Shown here: piece after piece, positions 1 through 11,662 of the stretch | Layout of the letters: each line of letters starts with the position of its first letter | How positions within the stretch are numbered: position 1 is the first letter of the stretch | Assembly: GCF_003711515.1 (NCBI RefSeq) | Contig: NW_021167081.1 | Location: 930,001 to 994,000 of the forward strand | Origin: Sodiomyces alkalinus F11 | Lineage: Eukaryota; Ascomycota; Sordariomycetes; Glomerellales; Plectosphaerellaceae | Length of the DNA: 64,000 bases | Direction of reading: 5' to 3' | Translations under genes and position numbers: made by a program | The notes under the pieces: model-generated | What the model was told of the DNA's origin: nothing | What the model saw: only the letters and a program-made list of their open reading frames with translations | Database searches by the model: none

Positions 1-901
1 GGAGCCGGAGACCATATCGACGGACAGATCCGTGCCTATCGCTCCATATCTGTAAACTTAGCCTTTCACAGACGGTGATGTAGCTGGGTCGGCCGATGGA
101 CACCGAGGGAACGTAGGCAGTTGAAGACCAAAGACATACGTGGGGGTCAGGAGTGGTCACGGGTGACTAGAATATTAAGGTGTTGTGAATACACGGAAAT
201 CAGCTTTCCGACGTTTAGTCATTGAATTAGCGCATAAGGTAAGCTGAAAGAATAGGTACGGCAGCAATGACGAAGTGAAAGCCTGGAGGAATAGAGATAC
301 ATACCTACCTAGGTAGGAAGATAGGCACCTGGGGAAAGTTGCATGTCAGCATGTCAACTTTGCAGCTGGCTGCTCTATATATCTATGCCAAAGTATGCAA
401 AGCCATCCTGCCAGAAGAGATGAAAAAGACCAAAAAGACGTTACAAGCAAGATATATAGCCATATTAGTATAAGCCAAACTGCTTATTATCCAACTAGTT
501 ATTCAAAGATAAGGTGCTTCAACGCAAAGGATACCTACCTGAAAGTTCATCAGCTCGTGGTGTTGTGTTCCTTACCTACCTTAGGTATAGACCAAAACCA
601 ACTACTTCGTACAATGTACTCCATAGGTGGTCAGTGCGCGCCTTCCCTACGCGGTGCGTAAAGTCGTTCAGTACACCGAAACTTGATCCACCTATCACGC
701 GCCGACTTTTATTCAAAGTAGCTTTCAACAAAAGTTCAGCCTTGTGATCGGTTGCAAACCCGTCACATCTCTTGCCACAGGCTCCTCCTTCAAACCCTCA
801 ACGGCAAGGAATTAACCATCATCCATTTTCTCACCAATTGACCCGGCTACTCTTATACCGCCTCGATTGACTTTGTGAGGTTGCCATCCCGAGCCGCAAT
901 C
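1..901. other. intergenic, upstream of U2AF gene
   Basis: No convincing gene. The stretch has AT-rich segments, several ACCTACCT/AGGTAGG motifs near 300-320 and 530-590, and a C/T-rich zone from about 760 that probably holds the promoter and 5' leader of the U2AF gene. Short open frames here show no recognisable similarity. Confidence 0.5.
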
Positions 902-2888
902 ATGAACGGCGAAGCCTACTCTCGAGGTGCGTGTCGTGCCGCAACCTCCTTGCCCGTGTAACCAACGAGTGAACTAACAATTATGTCATTCTAGATGGGC
1001 GACGAGGTGGAGGTAGGGAGTTCCAGGTACGCGAGTATTCACCATGAGCTAGCATTTACACCTAAATTAACAGCAACTCGACAGAGAGGCGAACGGGACG
1101 AGCGACGCGACAGAGATAGACCCCGAGACCGCAGACGGTCTCGCTCACCATATGATCGGAGCTCACGGCGCCGCGATGATGAAGATAGCTATGCTGCAAG
1201 CCGCAGTCACAGAGAGCGGGAGCGCGAAGACAGATACTCCGGTCGGGATAGACGTGCCGAGAGAGAGTGGGATCGCGATCGTGGCTCCTCCCGCAGGGAT
1301 GCCAGGAGGGACGACGATGACCGTTATGCCCGTCGCGCTGATCGAGATCCCTACGATGATCGCCGTCGTGGAGGGCGTGATAGACACGAAGAGCCCCACA
1401 GCAGAAGGGAGCGCCAACGCACTGCCACACCGCCCCCCAAGAAACGCGAGCCGACTCCGGACCTCACCAACGTGGTTCCCATCCTAGAGCGGAAGCGGCG
1501 TCTTACCCAGTGGGACATCAAACCTCCCGGTTACGAGAACGTCACTGCCGAACAAGCCAAGCTCTCCGGCATGTTCCCCCTGCCGGGCGCTCCCCGTCAG
1601 CAACCCGTGGATCCTACCAAGCTCCAGGTTTTCATGAACCAGCCCGGAACTCCGACCAACAGCGGCGCGCTGAAGCCGACCAATTCACGCCAGGCCAAGC
1701 GTCTTATTGTCAACAATCTGCCCCCTTCCGCGACGGAAGAAAGTGTCATGGGCTTCTTCAATCTTCAGCTCAACGGATTGAATGTTATTGAGAGCACCGA
1801 CCCTTGCGTCCAGTGCCACCTATCGAACGACAAGTCCTTTGCCGTCATCGAGTTTCGTAATCCATCCGAGACCACGGTCGCTTTGGCAATGGATGGTATA
1901 TCCATGGAGCCAGATGATGCGCCCAGCAACGGTCCCGCTGCTGCCCGCGGCCTTCATATCAGCCGTCCTAAAGATTACATTGTTCCCGCGGTGGTTGAGC
2001 AGACGCCATACGAGCCAGGCGTCGTGTCGAACGTCGTGCCCGACACACCGAACAAGCTCAGCATTTCTAATATGCCCCACTACCTGAACGAGGAACAAGT
2101 GACGGAACTGCTAGTCTCGTTCGGAGAGCTTAAATCGTTCGTGCTTGTGCGGGACAGGGGAACAGAAGAGTCACGGGTACGTTGTCGTTTCTCCAATTTC
2201 AACCAAACAGTGCAAGCTAACTCGGAGCGATACAGGGCATCGCTTTCTGCGAATACGTCGATCCCGCAGCGACAGACGTTGCATTACAAGGGCTCAACAA
2301 TATGGACCTCGGAGACAAGAAGCTCAAGGTTCAAAAGGCCAGCATTGGCGTGACTCAAGTTGCGGGAGTCGAAATGGGTGTCGCCGCCATGTCGATGCTC
2401 GCCGGGACGACATCAACCGATTCCGACATTAGCCGAGTGCTACAGCTCCTCAACATGGTGACACCTGATGAGCTTTTGGACAATGATGATTATGAAGGTA
2501 AAGCCGAGCCCAGTCTCCCTCACCCAGTTTCACACTTGCTTTGGCTGACCCGCTTTGCAGAAATCATGGAGGATGTCAGAGACGAATGCTCTAAATATGG
2601 CAACATTCTCGAAGTTAAGATCCCTCGTGCGACAAGCGGAAGCAGGCAGTCCGCGGGCGTCGGTAAAATCTACGTCAAATACGAGACAAAAGAGTCGACC
2701 CAGGCAGCCCTCAAAGCTCTGGCAGGCAGGAAGTTTGCAGATAGGACGGTCGTCACAACATACTTTCCCGAGGTACGTTCTCTTATCTGTCTCGACAGCT
2801 TCTCGCTTTTCCCACGGTCAGTGCAAGACTAATACTTATACTTATCACCACACACGTTTAGGAAAATTTCGACGTCAATGCTTGGTAG
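902..2888 (+). CDS. u2af65: U2AF large subunit (U2AF65/Prp2-type splicing factor)
   Basis: Binds the polypyrimidine tract at 3' splice sites and recruits U2 snRNP together with U2AF35, in the nucleus. Proposed exons are 902-926, 995-1026, 1085-2176, 2236-2497, 2561-2772 and 2862-2888, giving 549 residues. In order: an N-terminal Arg/Ser-, Arg/Asp-rich domain; a U2AF35-binding ligand motif with the key Trp in RRLTQWDIKPPGY; RRM1 starting near KRLIVNNLPPSA; RRM2 starting near NKLSISNMPHYL, interrupted by the intron at 2177; and a C-terminal UHM-type RRM3 ending in ENFDVNAW. All junctions keep frame and the last introns have CTAAT/CTGAC-like branch sites. The border of intron 2 is uncertain: a donor at 1013 with an acceptor at 1073 also keeps frame. 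The family assignment is secure. Confidence 0.93.
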
Positions 2889-3862
2889 ATTGACGAACCA
2901 GTTGAATGGCTCTACATATTCGGCAAGCGAATCCATCTGCTGTCACGCTGGTATCAAAAATTGGTTAGGTGGCTTGGTCGATGGGAGGGAGTCCCCGAGG
3001 ACGCCTGTCATTCTTTGGCCTTTGGCGGTCGGTCGTGTATTCATGTATCACTATCCGTCACAGATGAAGATGAAAATTTTAAACAACATATACGGTGTAT
3101 ATTGGTACTGTCATCACACTCGCCCTTAGGCCCATATCAATGGTGTTGTTGGCTGGACCCAAGGACGCAAGGGGTAAACATGCGCACATAGACAGGCAAG
3201 TAGCAGAATGTCTAAAAAGAATTTGATTTCGGAGTGATCTACCTACTGTAGCTAAACAGTAGTTTCTAAGAAATGAATAGAATGGAGAGGGACTTCCTGT
3301 AGGCAACACTGTGTCTCTTGTTAGTGCAAACTTCTCGTGTCAAGACAATGCTGCATGTCGAGATTGGGAAGGCTAAAGATCAGAAGTCCGATTCATTCAT
3401 TGAGCACGAGGCTCTAAAATAAGAGGTACCAGAAAAATATGAAATGGAATGATCATCATATCAATAGACCGCTGGAAAAGGGAAAAGAGGAATACTCACG
3501 AATTTGGGAAGAGGTCCTCTCCTTCAACGTCCGTTCTTGGACGCATGTAAATACTCCAAGGTCGAGTTGGGGATCAAGTTGAAAGAAAATCTCAATTACT
3601 GGGACAAGGATTCGTAGAAGTACATGCTTGAGCACTGACCACTTTATCCTTATCAGTCTATCTGTGGGTCCAGACCACTCCCGCCTCACGTTCCCTCCCC
3701 GGCCCTAATTAAGCGAAGTAAGCCCGTCACCCACCCACTGCACCAAACCACCTTCAGATCTGGATAGCTTTTTTTTCTCGTTTGTCCAGCGACGAATTCC
3801 GCCAAAGCAAACATCACCACCCACACCGTCCACATCCCGACGTCGACGCGACAACCGCCAAA
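2889..3862. other. intergenic, rps13 promoter side
   Basis: About 1 kb with no recognisable gene. The right part (3670-3862) is pyrimidine-rich and is probably the promoter and leader of rps13. Short frames on both strands look like chance. Confidence 0.5.
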
Positions 3863-4634
3863 ATGGGTAGACTTCACAGCAAAGGCAAGGGCATCAGCGC
3901 GTCCGCCCTCCCCTACTCGCGCAACCCCCCCGCCTGGCTCAAGACCACCCCCGACCAGGTCGTCGACCAGATCTGCAAGCTCGCCAAGAAGGGCGCCACC
4001 CCTTCCCAGATCGGTGTCATCCTGCGTGATTCCCAGGGCATCGCTCAGGTCAAGATTGTCACTGGTATGTTTGGCTGCGGACGGAGACATGCTGCAAAAG
4101 GGAAAGAAATTTGCGGGACCTAACGTGCTTGCTGTAGGCAACAAGATCCTCCGCATCCTCAGGTCGAACGGTACGATTCCATACCCTTGAAACCAACAAC
4201 CCGACCGAAATTCTCGAGATATTTCCCGCTCGAGCTGTTCCGATACAAGCGTTTGTCCTCTCGAGGACAAATTGCACAAAATTATGCCTCTGTACGGTTT
4301 AGGCTGACAGAGAGACTTATTACAGGCCTTGCCCCCGATATTCCGGAGGACCTGTACCAGCTGATCAAGAAGGTTGGTGAACTCTACTTTGGCAAATAGC
4401 CTCTCGCCAATCTGGCCGCGAAATGAACTGGGCAGGGTTATATTAACATATTCGGGATAGGCTGTCTCCGTCCGCAAGCATCTCGAGCGCAACCGCAAGG
4501 ACATGGACTCCAAGTTCCGCCTCGTCCTCATTGAGTCGCGCATCCACCGTCTCGCTCGCTACTACAAGACCGTCGGCGTCCTGCCCCCCACCTGGCGGTA
4601 CGAGAGCGCCACTGCCAGCACCATCGTTGCGTAA
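3863..4634 (+). CDS. rps13: 40S ribosomal protein S13 (uS15)
   Basis: Small-subunit ribosomal protein of the uS15 family, cytosolic. Exons 3863-4064, 4138-4170, 4326-4372 and 4461-4634 give exactly 151 residues, the usual length for eukaryotic S13. The protein starts [18 protein letters not shown] and ends [14 protein letters not shown], both highly conserved. Exon 2 is only 33 bases long, between introns of 73 and 155 bases, and all junctions keep frame. Intron-rich organisation is normal for fungal ribosomal protein genes. I looked for box C/D motifs in the 155-base intron and saw none. Identification is secure. Confidence 0.97.
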
Positions 4635-5061
4635 GCGATGTTTGAGCTTGGTCATATGGACCTCATCAGCAGGGATTGGGATTGGACCGGCCCATTACTT
4701 TCGGCCATTTTGTGGACATGAATGAAAAGCAAAGCACCCAGGTTGTCATTGGAGTTAGGGATAGGAAACTGCATTTACGGCGTGGCAGCTTGCTCCTGGG
4801 TCACCGCTGGCGGCCTCTTGACGGTGAAGCAAAAGGGTTATAAATGACCGAATGGGCGAAGACGATTCCCATATCCTCCATTATCCGCGCCGACCCCGCC
4901 CAATGCTCTCTGGGGTATCATGATCCATAGTGTGACGCCTCCCCTAGACTCAATACCCCACCTTTAACGCCTGTAACCATGTCGATCCCTCTTCCGTTCA
5001 TATAGCAGCTAGCCCAGCGTACGCGATAAGAATAACAAACAAAGCAAAGAAATTCAAAAAA
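4635..5061. other. intergenic between convergent rps13 and sdc1
   Basis: 427 bases between two convergent 3' ends. Holds the untranslated ends of both genes; no further feature seen. Confidence 0.5.
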
Positions 5062-5787
5062 TTACTCAGTGCCTTCCAACTCCTTGGATCGTTGAATAAG
5101 GAATTCGCCAAGCTTCCGAAGGGGGTCTTTGGGTCTTGAACAACTTAATCAGTATATGCGGTCGGTTGCAAGTTGTGTCCGGGCTCTCAATTTTCCGAGC
5201 GTGGCAAGGGTGTTCACTTACTGTTCCTTGGCAATCTGCTTCATGCCCTCCAACAGGACACCCGTGACCTTGGTATTCAGGTACCTGCGCACGGGGTCGC
5301 CATGGAGTGCTGCGTTGTCGGGAACGTTGACGGCCGCGTCAGGGTGGGCAGAACCAGCTCGCGAGCTGTTGGGCTCCTGGGTGCCATTGTTTCGCATGGG
5401 CGTGCCAGTGCGGCCTGGCGCCGGACTAGGGGCGTTGGACGCCGCGGGTTGGGCTACCACTGCGGGAGACTGGAATAGGGTGTATTGTTATGTTAGCTTT
5501 GGATGCAAAACAGAGGTGACATAGGCCATGGATAATGAGATGTGTGAATTGCAGCCATGGCTGTCGCAGGGATAATAGCTTGGAGAATGCTACTGGGACG
5601 GGACAGGACTAACGGGCGCTTGTTCAGAGGCAGGGGGGGCATCGGTCATAAGGGCGTCGGTGGGAGCGGGTTCGGGAATCGAAGAGTCGGATGGACCAGT
5701 CGTGGCAGTCAATTCTGCTGGACCTGGCGTTGAAGCAGATATAGACCCATCCTGTGCGAGGGTTGGTTGGACAGGCGTCTCGGACAT
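5062..5787 (-). CDS. sdc1: COMPASS complex subunit Sdc1 (Dpy-30 domain)
   Basis: Small subunit of the Set1/COMPASS histone H3K4 methyltransferase; its Dpy-30 domain dimerises and docks on the Bre2 (Ash2L-type) subunit. Exons read on the minus strand are 5787-5614, 5469-5222 and 5134-5062, giving 164 residues. The first two thirds are a low-complexity Pro/Ala/Thr-rich tail. The Dpy-30 helices lie near the C terminus: PVRRYLNTKVTGVLLEGMK, then IAKEQPKDPLRKLGEFLIQ. The second intron splits this domain and the join restores a perfect Dpy-30 pattern, which supports the model. The start is the Met of MSETPVQPT; upstream codons in the same frame lie in the leader. Confidence 0.9.
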
Positions 5788-6275
5788 TGCAAGATTGGAT
5801 TGGAGAAAGTTGGAAATAGACGTCTGTCGAGAACAAGAAAAGAGCAAGGTCGAAGAAGGTAGAATTGAACGGGCGAAACAGAAGTCAGAAGTCTTGCGAA
5901 GAACCAGATTTAACGAATTGGAGCAGAAGAGAAAAGGTTGGGCAGTGAAGAAAGAGCACTCCGTAGACTTATGGAGGATGCTGTGGCTTGCGATTATATC
6001 GGTAGGTATGGTAGGAGCTCGTTGCAACCCGGTCGTTAGAATACGAATAATTAGGTCCCACTCATGCTGTTAAGTTCACGAGGTCAGCTGACTTCGCGTA
6101 TTCCCCCCGTTCGGTACTTCGTATGTGGGATTTTCAGCAACCCCCCTCACCACGTCTCCTTCTCCTCACGCGTTAAGAAGTGATACACTGTGTATCTACT
6201 TTGCTCCTTCCTCCCAGCAGTGTCCTTATGTCTGCTCGAGTTCTCTAGCGATTCCACCCATATTGGCGCCTTGAG
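5788..6275. other. divergent promoter region, sdc1 / fan1
   Basis: 488 bases between two divergently transcribed genes. It must carry both promoters; I see C/T-rich stretches near 6110-6240 and no additional gene. Confidence 0.5.
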
Positions 6276-8868
6276 ATGGAAGCTTTCATACAACGGCGCA
6301 GTATCCGGACCAAAACTCTTCCCGATTCTCCCGTTCCAGAGGAAAGACCCGTGAAGAGGGTGAAGCCAACCCCTGACCACGGCCAAGTCGACACAAACAA
6401 TAGCCCTAGCAAAAACGACTGTTCTGAGGAATCAGACTCAGAACAGTTGGAGTATCATGCCATAGAAGATGTCATTGAAGATGGAAATCAGAAGAAACAC
6501 TTCCGACATACTGCCATTGAAGACTCTTTGCCCGCCATCCCATCGGAGGAGAGGCCGAACGAATATGGAGTTCCCAGAGTATCGCCAGCCTTCGATTCCG
6601 ATGGGAAGACGGAGACAACCAAGTCCACATGGATCAGAGGCAGGCGTTCAATCTATGTCGACGCTTTCAACTATGCTTTAGACGTTGTTCTGGAAGACGA
6701 GTCGCATTTGTTTGACGCCAAAGAGCATGCTGTATTCGACCAATGGAGGCAGCTGGATTATGAGTCTCAGTACCTGTGAGTTGGCTCGCCCATGGCACCG
6801 CACGGTATTAGGCACCCCGCGAAGCAAGGCAACTGAGACTCTTCGTAGTTATGTCCGGCTGTTTCTTCGCAAGACGTCAGCATGGCATCGCCATTGCCGA
6901 CTCGGTTACTATGGCGACATTTCTGACCCAGAGGCGGCCATCAAGACGCTCCAGGAACGGAGGCAACTCCCGGATGCGTCTCCGGGTCTATCTGCGAGTT
7001 CTGTTACCGAGAACGAACTCGGAGAGTCCCAATTGGGCAGCAGCTTCACATTCTGCGATACGTCAGAGGAGCACATCCGCACGATTGAGGAAGCTGCCCC
7101 GCTTCTAAGCTTAGATGAGCTGAAAGTTTTATGCAAGGAGGCCAAGGTCCAAGGGAGAAACAAAGCCGAGCTAGTCAAGGCTCTTTGCCGAATGAGTCGC
7201 CATCAAGCCAGCCTTCAGGCCGTTGGCCTGCAGCAGATATCTGGGACTGGTGAGAACTCAACAGCCGAGTCGTCAGCCTCTAACGTCGATGCGCCGCCCG
7301 GTGAAAGGAAGCAGCATTCCAATCGAGCGCGGCATTTCATGGACAAGATCTCGGCGATTGTAGGACCTTGCATCAGGCTCTCGCCCTTGACGTACGAGCT
7401 CTTTGAGCGACTTCATCTAGTATTCTACAGGTCGACGGAATGGACGGAAAAGTCCTTGACCACGATTATACTAGCGAAGATTTCCAGGCGGAACTTTCCC
7501 AACTACATCATCTGCCGCACGTCGAAGATCTTCGAGTCTCGCGAACATCTCGTTGAATTTGAACGAGCGCTGCGACTTGAGACAGAAGTGGATGATATCC
7601 TGGAGTCGAATACAGCAACTTGTGAAACAGGATTCTTACGAGTATTGGAAATATTTGACAGTATTTATCCTCGGTGGAAGACGCTACTCGCGGAAGAGCA
7701 GGTCAAGGAGGATAAAGTATACGAATTCGGCGAGGGGTCCTACCTCAGACGATTCACGCCAGCACATTCGTACACCAGGATCCTTCACAAGGCGGCATAC
7801 GCTTTGGGGCGCCTAAAGAGACACGCCGAAGAACATTCGCTTCTCACTGAACTTTTAGGTCAGCGCCTCTTCCACCCGGCAAGACGCGGTAGCTGGTATC
7901 AACGGAAAGCTCTGCTCGAGGAGAATTACATGCATGCCCTGGACCCAAGACCGATATCCAGCGACCCGGAGGAGCAGAAGAAACACTGGAAGCGAATCGC
8001 GAGTAGGACTTGCGAGCAGGGCCTGCAGGACAACGACTGCCACTTGATCTACCACCATGGCTTACAGAAACGCCTTGTCAAACTCGAGAAGCAGCTTCGT
8101 GTGGCGTTTCGGCAACGGCACGACTTTGGCCATGTCCGACTCGCGAGTCCCGAGGAACATACTGTCGAGGGGGTTCAGCTGAAGAGGGAAGATCCGGTCG
8201 GCAGGAACCGCCGACAGGCGAGCACGAAGACCATGTGGCTAGACGAGCATGGACACGGCGAAGAATGCAGCGTCGAGGAAATGTGCCTAAGCTGGTACCG
8301 CAGCCAGGGCTGGAAAGGATACCACGCAGAAGGAGGGATCATACGAACACTGTTCGCGTACCTATTCTACGACATTCTCTTCCTCTACATACCTAACGTC
8401 TTCCAGACGGCCTACCAGACGTGTCCTCTCGACCTCCACACGGATTCATTCTACCCAGCGCGAGCGTCGGAGATCAATCACCGCCTCGTGGACATAGCCA
8501 ACGGAGGCGCGGAGCGCATCATACGCGAAGTCGCCCTGAGGGAAGGGGAGAAGAGAACCTGCGTCGTCGGGCTGAACTGGGACTACGACCCGGACGACCT
8601 GGTGGAGCTGGTTACCTGCTTTGACGGCGGCGCGCTCGCGACGATATGCAAATTGATGGCGCAGGAGTACCGGCAGCGGGGAGGGGGCATCCCCGATTTG
8701 ATTCTGTGGAGGACGGAACCGAGGAGGGAGTGCATGTTCGCCGAGGTCAAGAGCGCGAATGACCGGTTGAGCGACACGCAGAGGTTGTGGATGCATGTAC
8801 TCACGGGGGCTGGCGTCAAGGTGGCGCTTTGCAACGCCGTGGCCCGAGAGGTGAAGTGCATCGACTGA
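6276..8868 (+). CDS. fan1: Fanconi-associated nuclease FAN1
   Basis: Structure-specific 5'-flap endonuclease/exonuclease for interstrand crosslink repair, nuclear. Two exons, 6276-6775 and 6849-8868, give 839 residues; the junction rebuilds a Leu codon in SQYLYVRLFLRK. An acidic, low-complexity N terminus is followed by a SAP-type DNA-binding motif at about 250-285 (LLSLDELKVLCKEAK), a central helical region, and a C-terminal VRR-NUC nuclease domain. The catalytic PD-(D/E)xK signature is seen as GIPDLILWR followed by FAEVKSANDRLSDTQ near residues 778-805. I see no UBZ-type zinc finger at the N terminus, unlike human FAN1 but as expected for fungal members. No frame damage. Confidence 0.93.
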
Positions 8869-11662
8869 TTGACTCTCTTTTGGCCGTTGGTAGCGTACTG
8901 AGCGTACTGAGCGTACTGAGCGTACTGAGCCGGAGCACATTCTCCGAATTCGAGTCGAGAACGTATTATACGTACAAACATTGGACGTTCTAACTTGGAC
9001 ACGGCGCTTTCGTTTGCGGTAGAACCAGGGGAACATCGTGTCCATCGACGCCGGCATGATAGCAATGGGGAATACCCGGCTTCCGCACCACATGCAGAAC
9101 CCCAATGGATGTTTTGCAAAAAGTTGTTTCGAGACGGTGAAACGATGCAAGGAAAGTCCGGGCTGGTAAAAAATAGCACAGGAATCCACGAAGAGGGAGC
9201 GAAAGAAAAGCAAAGGAAGGCCCTGAAACGAACCAGGGGCTGCGGTGGGCGTGATCTGCTTCTGACAGCTATCTTGGCCTCGTTTCAGGATATTTCTGGT
9301 CACAGATCACAACGCATGGGGAGGGGAGGTACGGGACTTGTCGCATTCTTCACAAGCCGTTGATCCAATCAGGCTCAGACGTCCAACGACAGAACGCTTG
9401 TCCATGTCGAGTGGAAGAGCAAGTCAAGCGGATTCTGCCATGAAAGCGTGTCACGGTATGGGAATCACAAAACAGGTCTCAAGTGGGATTCGGCGACGGC
9501 TGTTTTGCATACAGGCAGGAGCTAAGCAGAAGAGAGATGCCAGAGGACATGGGGGAATGGCGGGGATTCATGTTCATGTCGTCGTCTCAAGGCACGGAAC
9601 CAAATTCTGCAGGGAGAAGGCAAGGAATGCGAGGAAGCAAATCTCGGCACACTAAGTGGTCAGTTGATGTGGTTCGTTGATTTCGCAGGTAACAGTGACG
9701 AGAGGCTGCACTAGGCACAGACGAGGAGGGGGTGACGCAGGAGGGGATTTCCGTGTTTCTCGGAGGATCTGTCTCCCCAAGGCAACGCAACGCCTGGGTG
9801 TTCTTTGCTTGTTGCTCGGATGGACTTTGGATTTCCTCCCTTTCTCTTCCTTTCTCCCCGAGTTTATCCAAAGCCCAGACGCCGTCCTGCCTCTCCGCAA
9901 CCACTGCCCCCCCGGCTTTGAAATCACAAAAGCCCGTCATGTCAAGGGGCCCACGTCTTTCCCGTCCACTCTCACCCCTCTCACCCCCTCTCATTCTCCC
10001 TCGGCGCTTAGCAGTCCCCCATCCAAGCCAATCACCTGCGAATTCTCGCCCCGTTGGTGGCCCCTAACCACGCCAACCACATCCCTGTCCGGGGCACCCA
10101 CCCAATGGTTATCCAAGACGCCCAGAGTCAACGTGTTCGACAGGCGCTTAATCCGAGATGACCTTTGCGCCAAGTCTCACGTCCCGCGACGCGACGAGGA
10201 CGAGACACCCCCCCCGTCGTCATCGCTCCGATCGATGCAGCTCCCAGGATTCCGGGCCGCACTACAGCTTCATCTAGCTTAGCGCGTGCCGGCTGGTTTT
10301 TGATGGGGCCTTTTGTCCCTTTTCTTTTTGCTTTCCCTTTGTCTATGTGGGAGACCGGGAACCGGGAAACCCAAACTTGGTCAAGATGGCAGTCACTATT
10401 GGCATTGTGAGGGAAAAGAGGGAAGAAAAAAGGGGGGGTAACCCGCATGTGGCAGTGCGTGTGCCAATACGGCAAGCAGAAAAAGGAAAGAAAAAAAGAA
10501 GAAAAAAGAAAAAGAATGCTCCTCTTCCAAGTTTCGGTGCCAGTACGTGGTCACTGGATTAGCAGTAGGTAAGCAATATCACCGGCGGCCCCGCGTGGTC
10601 GCATGGTAGGCCACGCTTCACAAAGACGGGTAAACATTGTATTTCTGCATATTGTTTCTTTGTGTTTTGTCTATGGACTCGCCAATCAGCAAGCAAACAA
10701 AGAAGAAATAAACGAGAAGGAAACAAAACATAGGAGGGCGGAACAATAAGGTAGGTAGTGAAGTTATATTCGTAGAACTACCCAAGACAGATGTAGACAG
10801 GACAGTAGGGTTTCTTCTTGACAGAATCTCTCCTAGTTGTTATTCCCATGCCGTCGATTCCATTGCGTCTTTTTTTTCTTCCTTTTTTTCTTTTTTCCTC
10901 CCCAGAAATTAGGAGAGTTAGATAAATTGTATCCCAAGCCAACCGACATATCGTTGCGTAGCCCCCCAGCCAGCCACCCAGCCACACGCCGCATACATAC
11001 ATGGTAGAAAAAGAAAGGAAAAAAAAAGGGAAAAAGGGAAAAAAGGGAAAAAAGGAAAGAAAAAGAAGAAAAAAAAAAAGGCGTGAATCTGAAGAAACAC
11101 ATTTGCCTTCCCTGGTATCGCATGTGGCACGCTGGCCACCCCACCGGATAAAACAGCGTTACCTACGCCGTAAAACTCCAAAAAGAAGTGTCATCAAGTT
11201 TGAACCCCTCCGCCCCAGCAGTACAAGTTTCGTTGATTCCGCAAGGATAAAGCCGCCCATTTCCCTTTTCCGCCGTTCCCAAAAGAAAAGATAGAACACC
11301 GTTGGACCTGGTTCTGGGTACTCGGTTTGGGTTGTGTTGTCTCGCGTCATCTCGTCTTCGGCGCCAGGAGTTGACAGAGCAAGACGAGAGGTTTATAGCC
11401 GAGAAATAATAATAAAAAATAGACGTTGACAAAAAAGAAGAAGAAAAAATGGAAGGAAGGAAAAAAAAAGAAAAGAGACGAGACGTAAAATCGTAAAAGG
11501 AGAGAAAGCCCGGGCCATGGCCACGAGGGAGAGAGATAAGCTAAGCAGCCGGGGTGGTGAGATGAGACGAGAGGAAGTCGATGCGTAAAAGTAAGTACTC
11601 TTAAGGTGCGCTTCGTAGATGATGGAACTTTCGTGGCATTGGCAAGAAACGAGAAGGCAGGA
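8869..11662. other. gene-poor stretch downstream of fan1
   Basis: About 2.8 kb between the convergent 3' ends of fan1 and the minus-strand gene at 11.7 kb. It contains the 9-bp repeat and several long purine or pyrimidine tracts (about 10480-10525, 10865-10905, 11005-11080 and 11430-11490). The longest open frame (9677-10282, plus) has a composition like untranslated C/T-rich DNA and no recognisable similarity. I support no gene here. Confidence 0.5.
8892..8930. repeat. 9-bp tandem repeat just after fan1
   Basis: Four exact head-to-tail copies of AGCGTACTG plus a partial fifth, starting 24 bases after the fan1 stop codon, probably in its 3' untranslated region. Confidence 0.9.

Noticed and set aside
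2..52. Possible C-terminal end of an upstream plus-strand gene (EPETISTDRSVPIAPYL then stop)
   Set aside because: Only 17 codons before the window edge and no recognisable family; cannot be supported.
4171..4325. snoRNA inside the 155-base intron of rps13
   Set aside because: No TGATGA box C and no paired CTGA box D near stems; only the branch site CTGAC is seen.
9677..10282. 201-codon open frame on the plus strand
   Set aside because: Composition follows the C/T-rich intergenic DNA, no domain, no similarity I recognise, and overlaps frames of equal quality.
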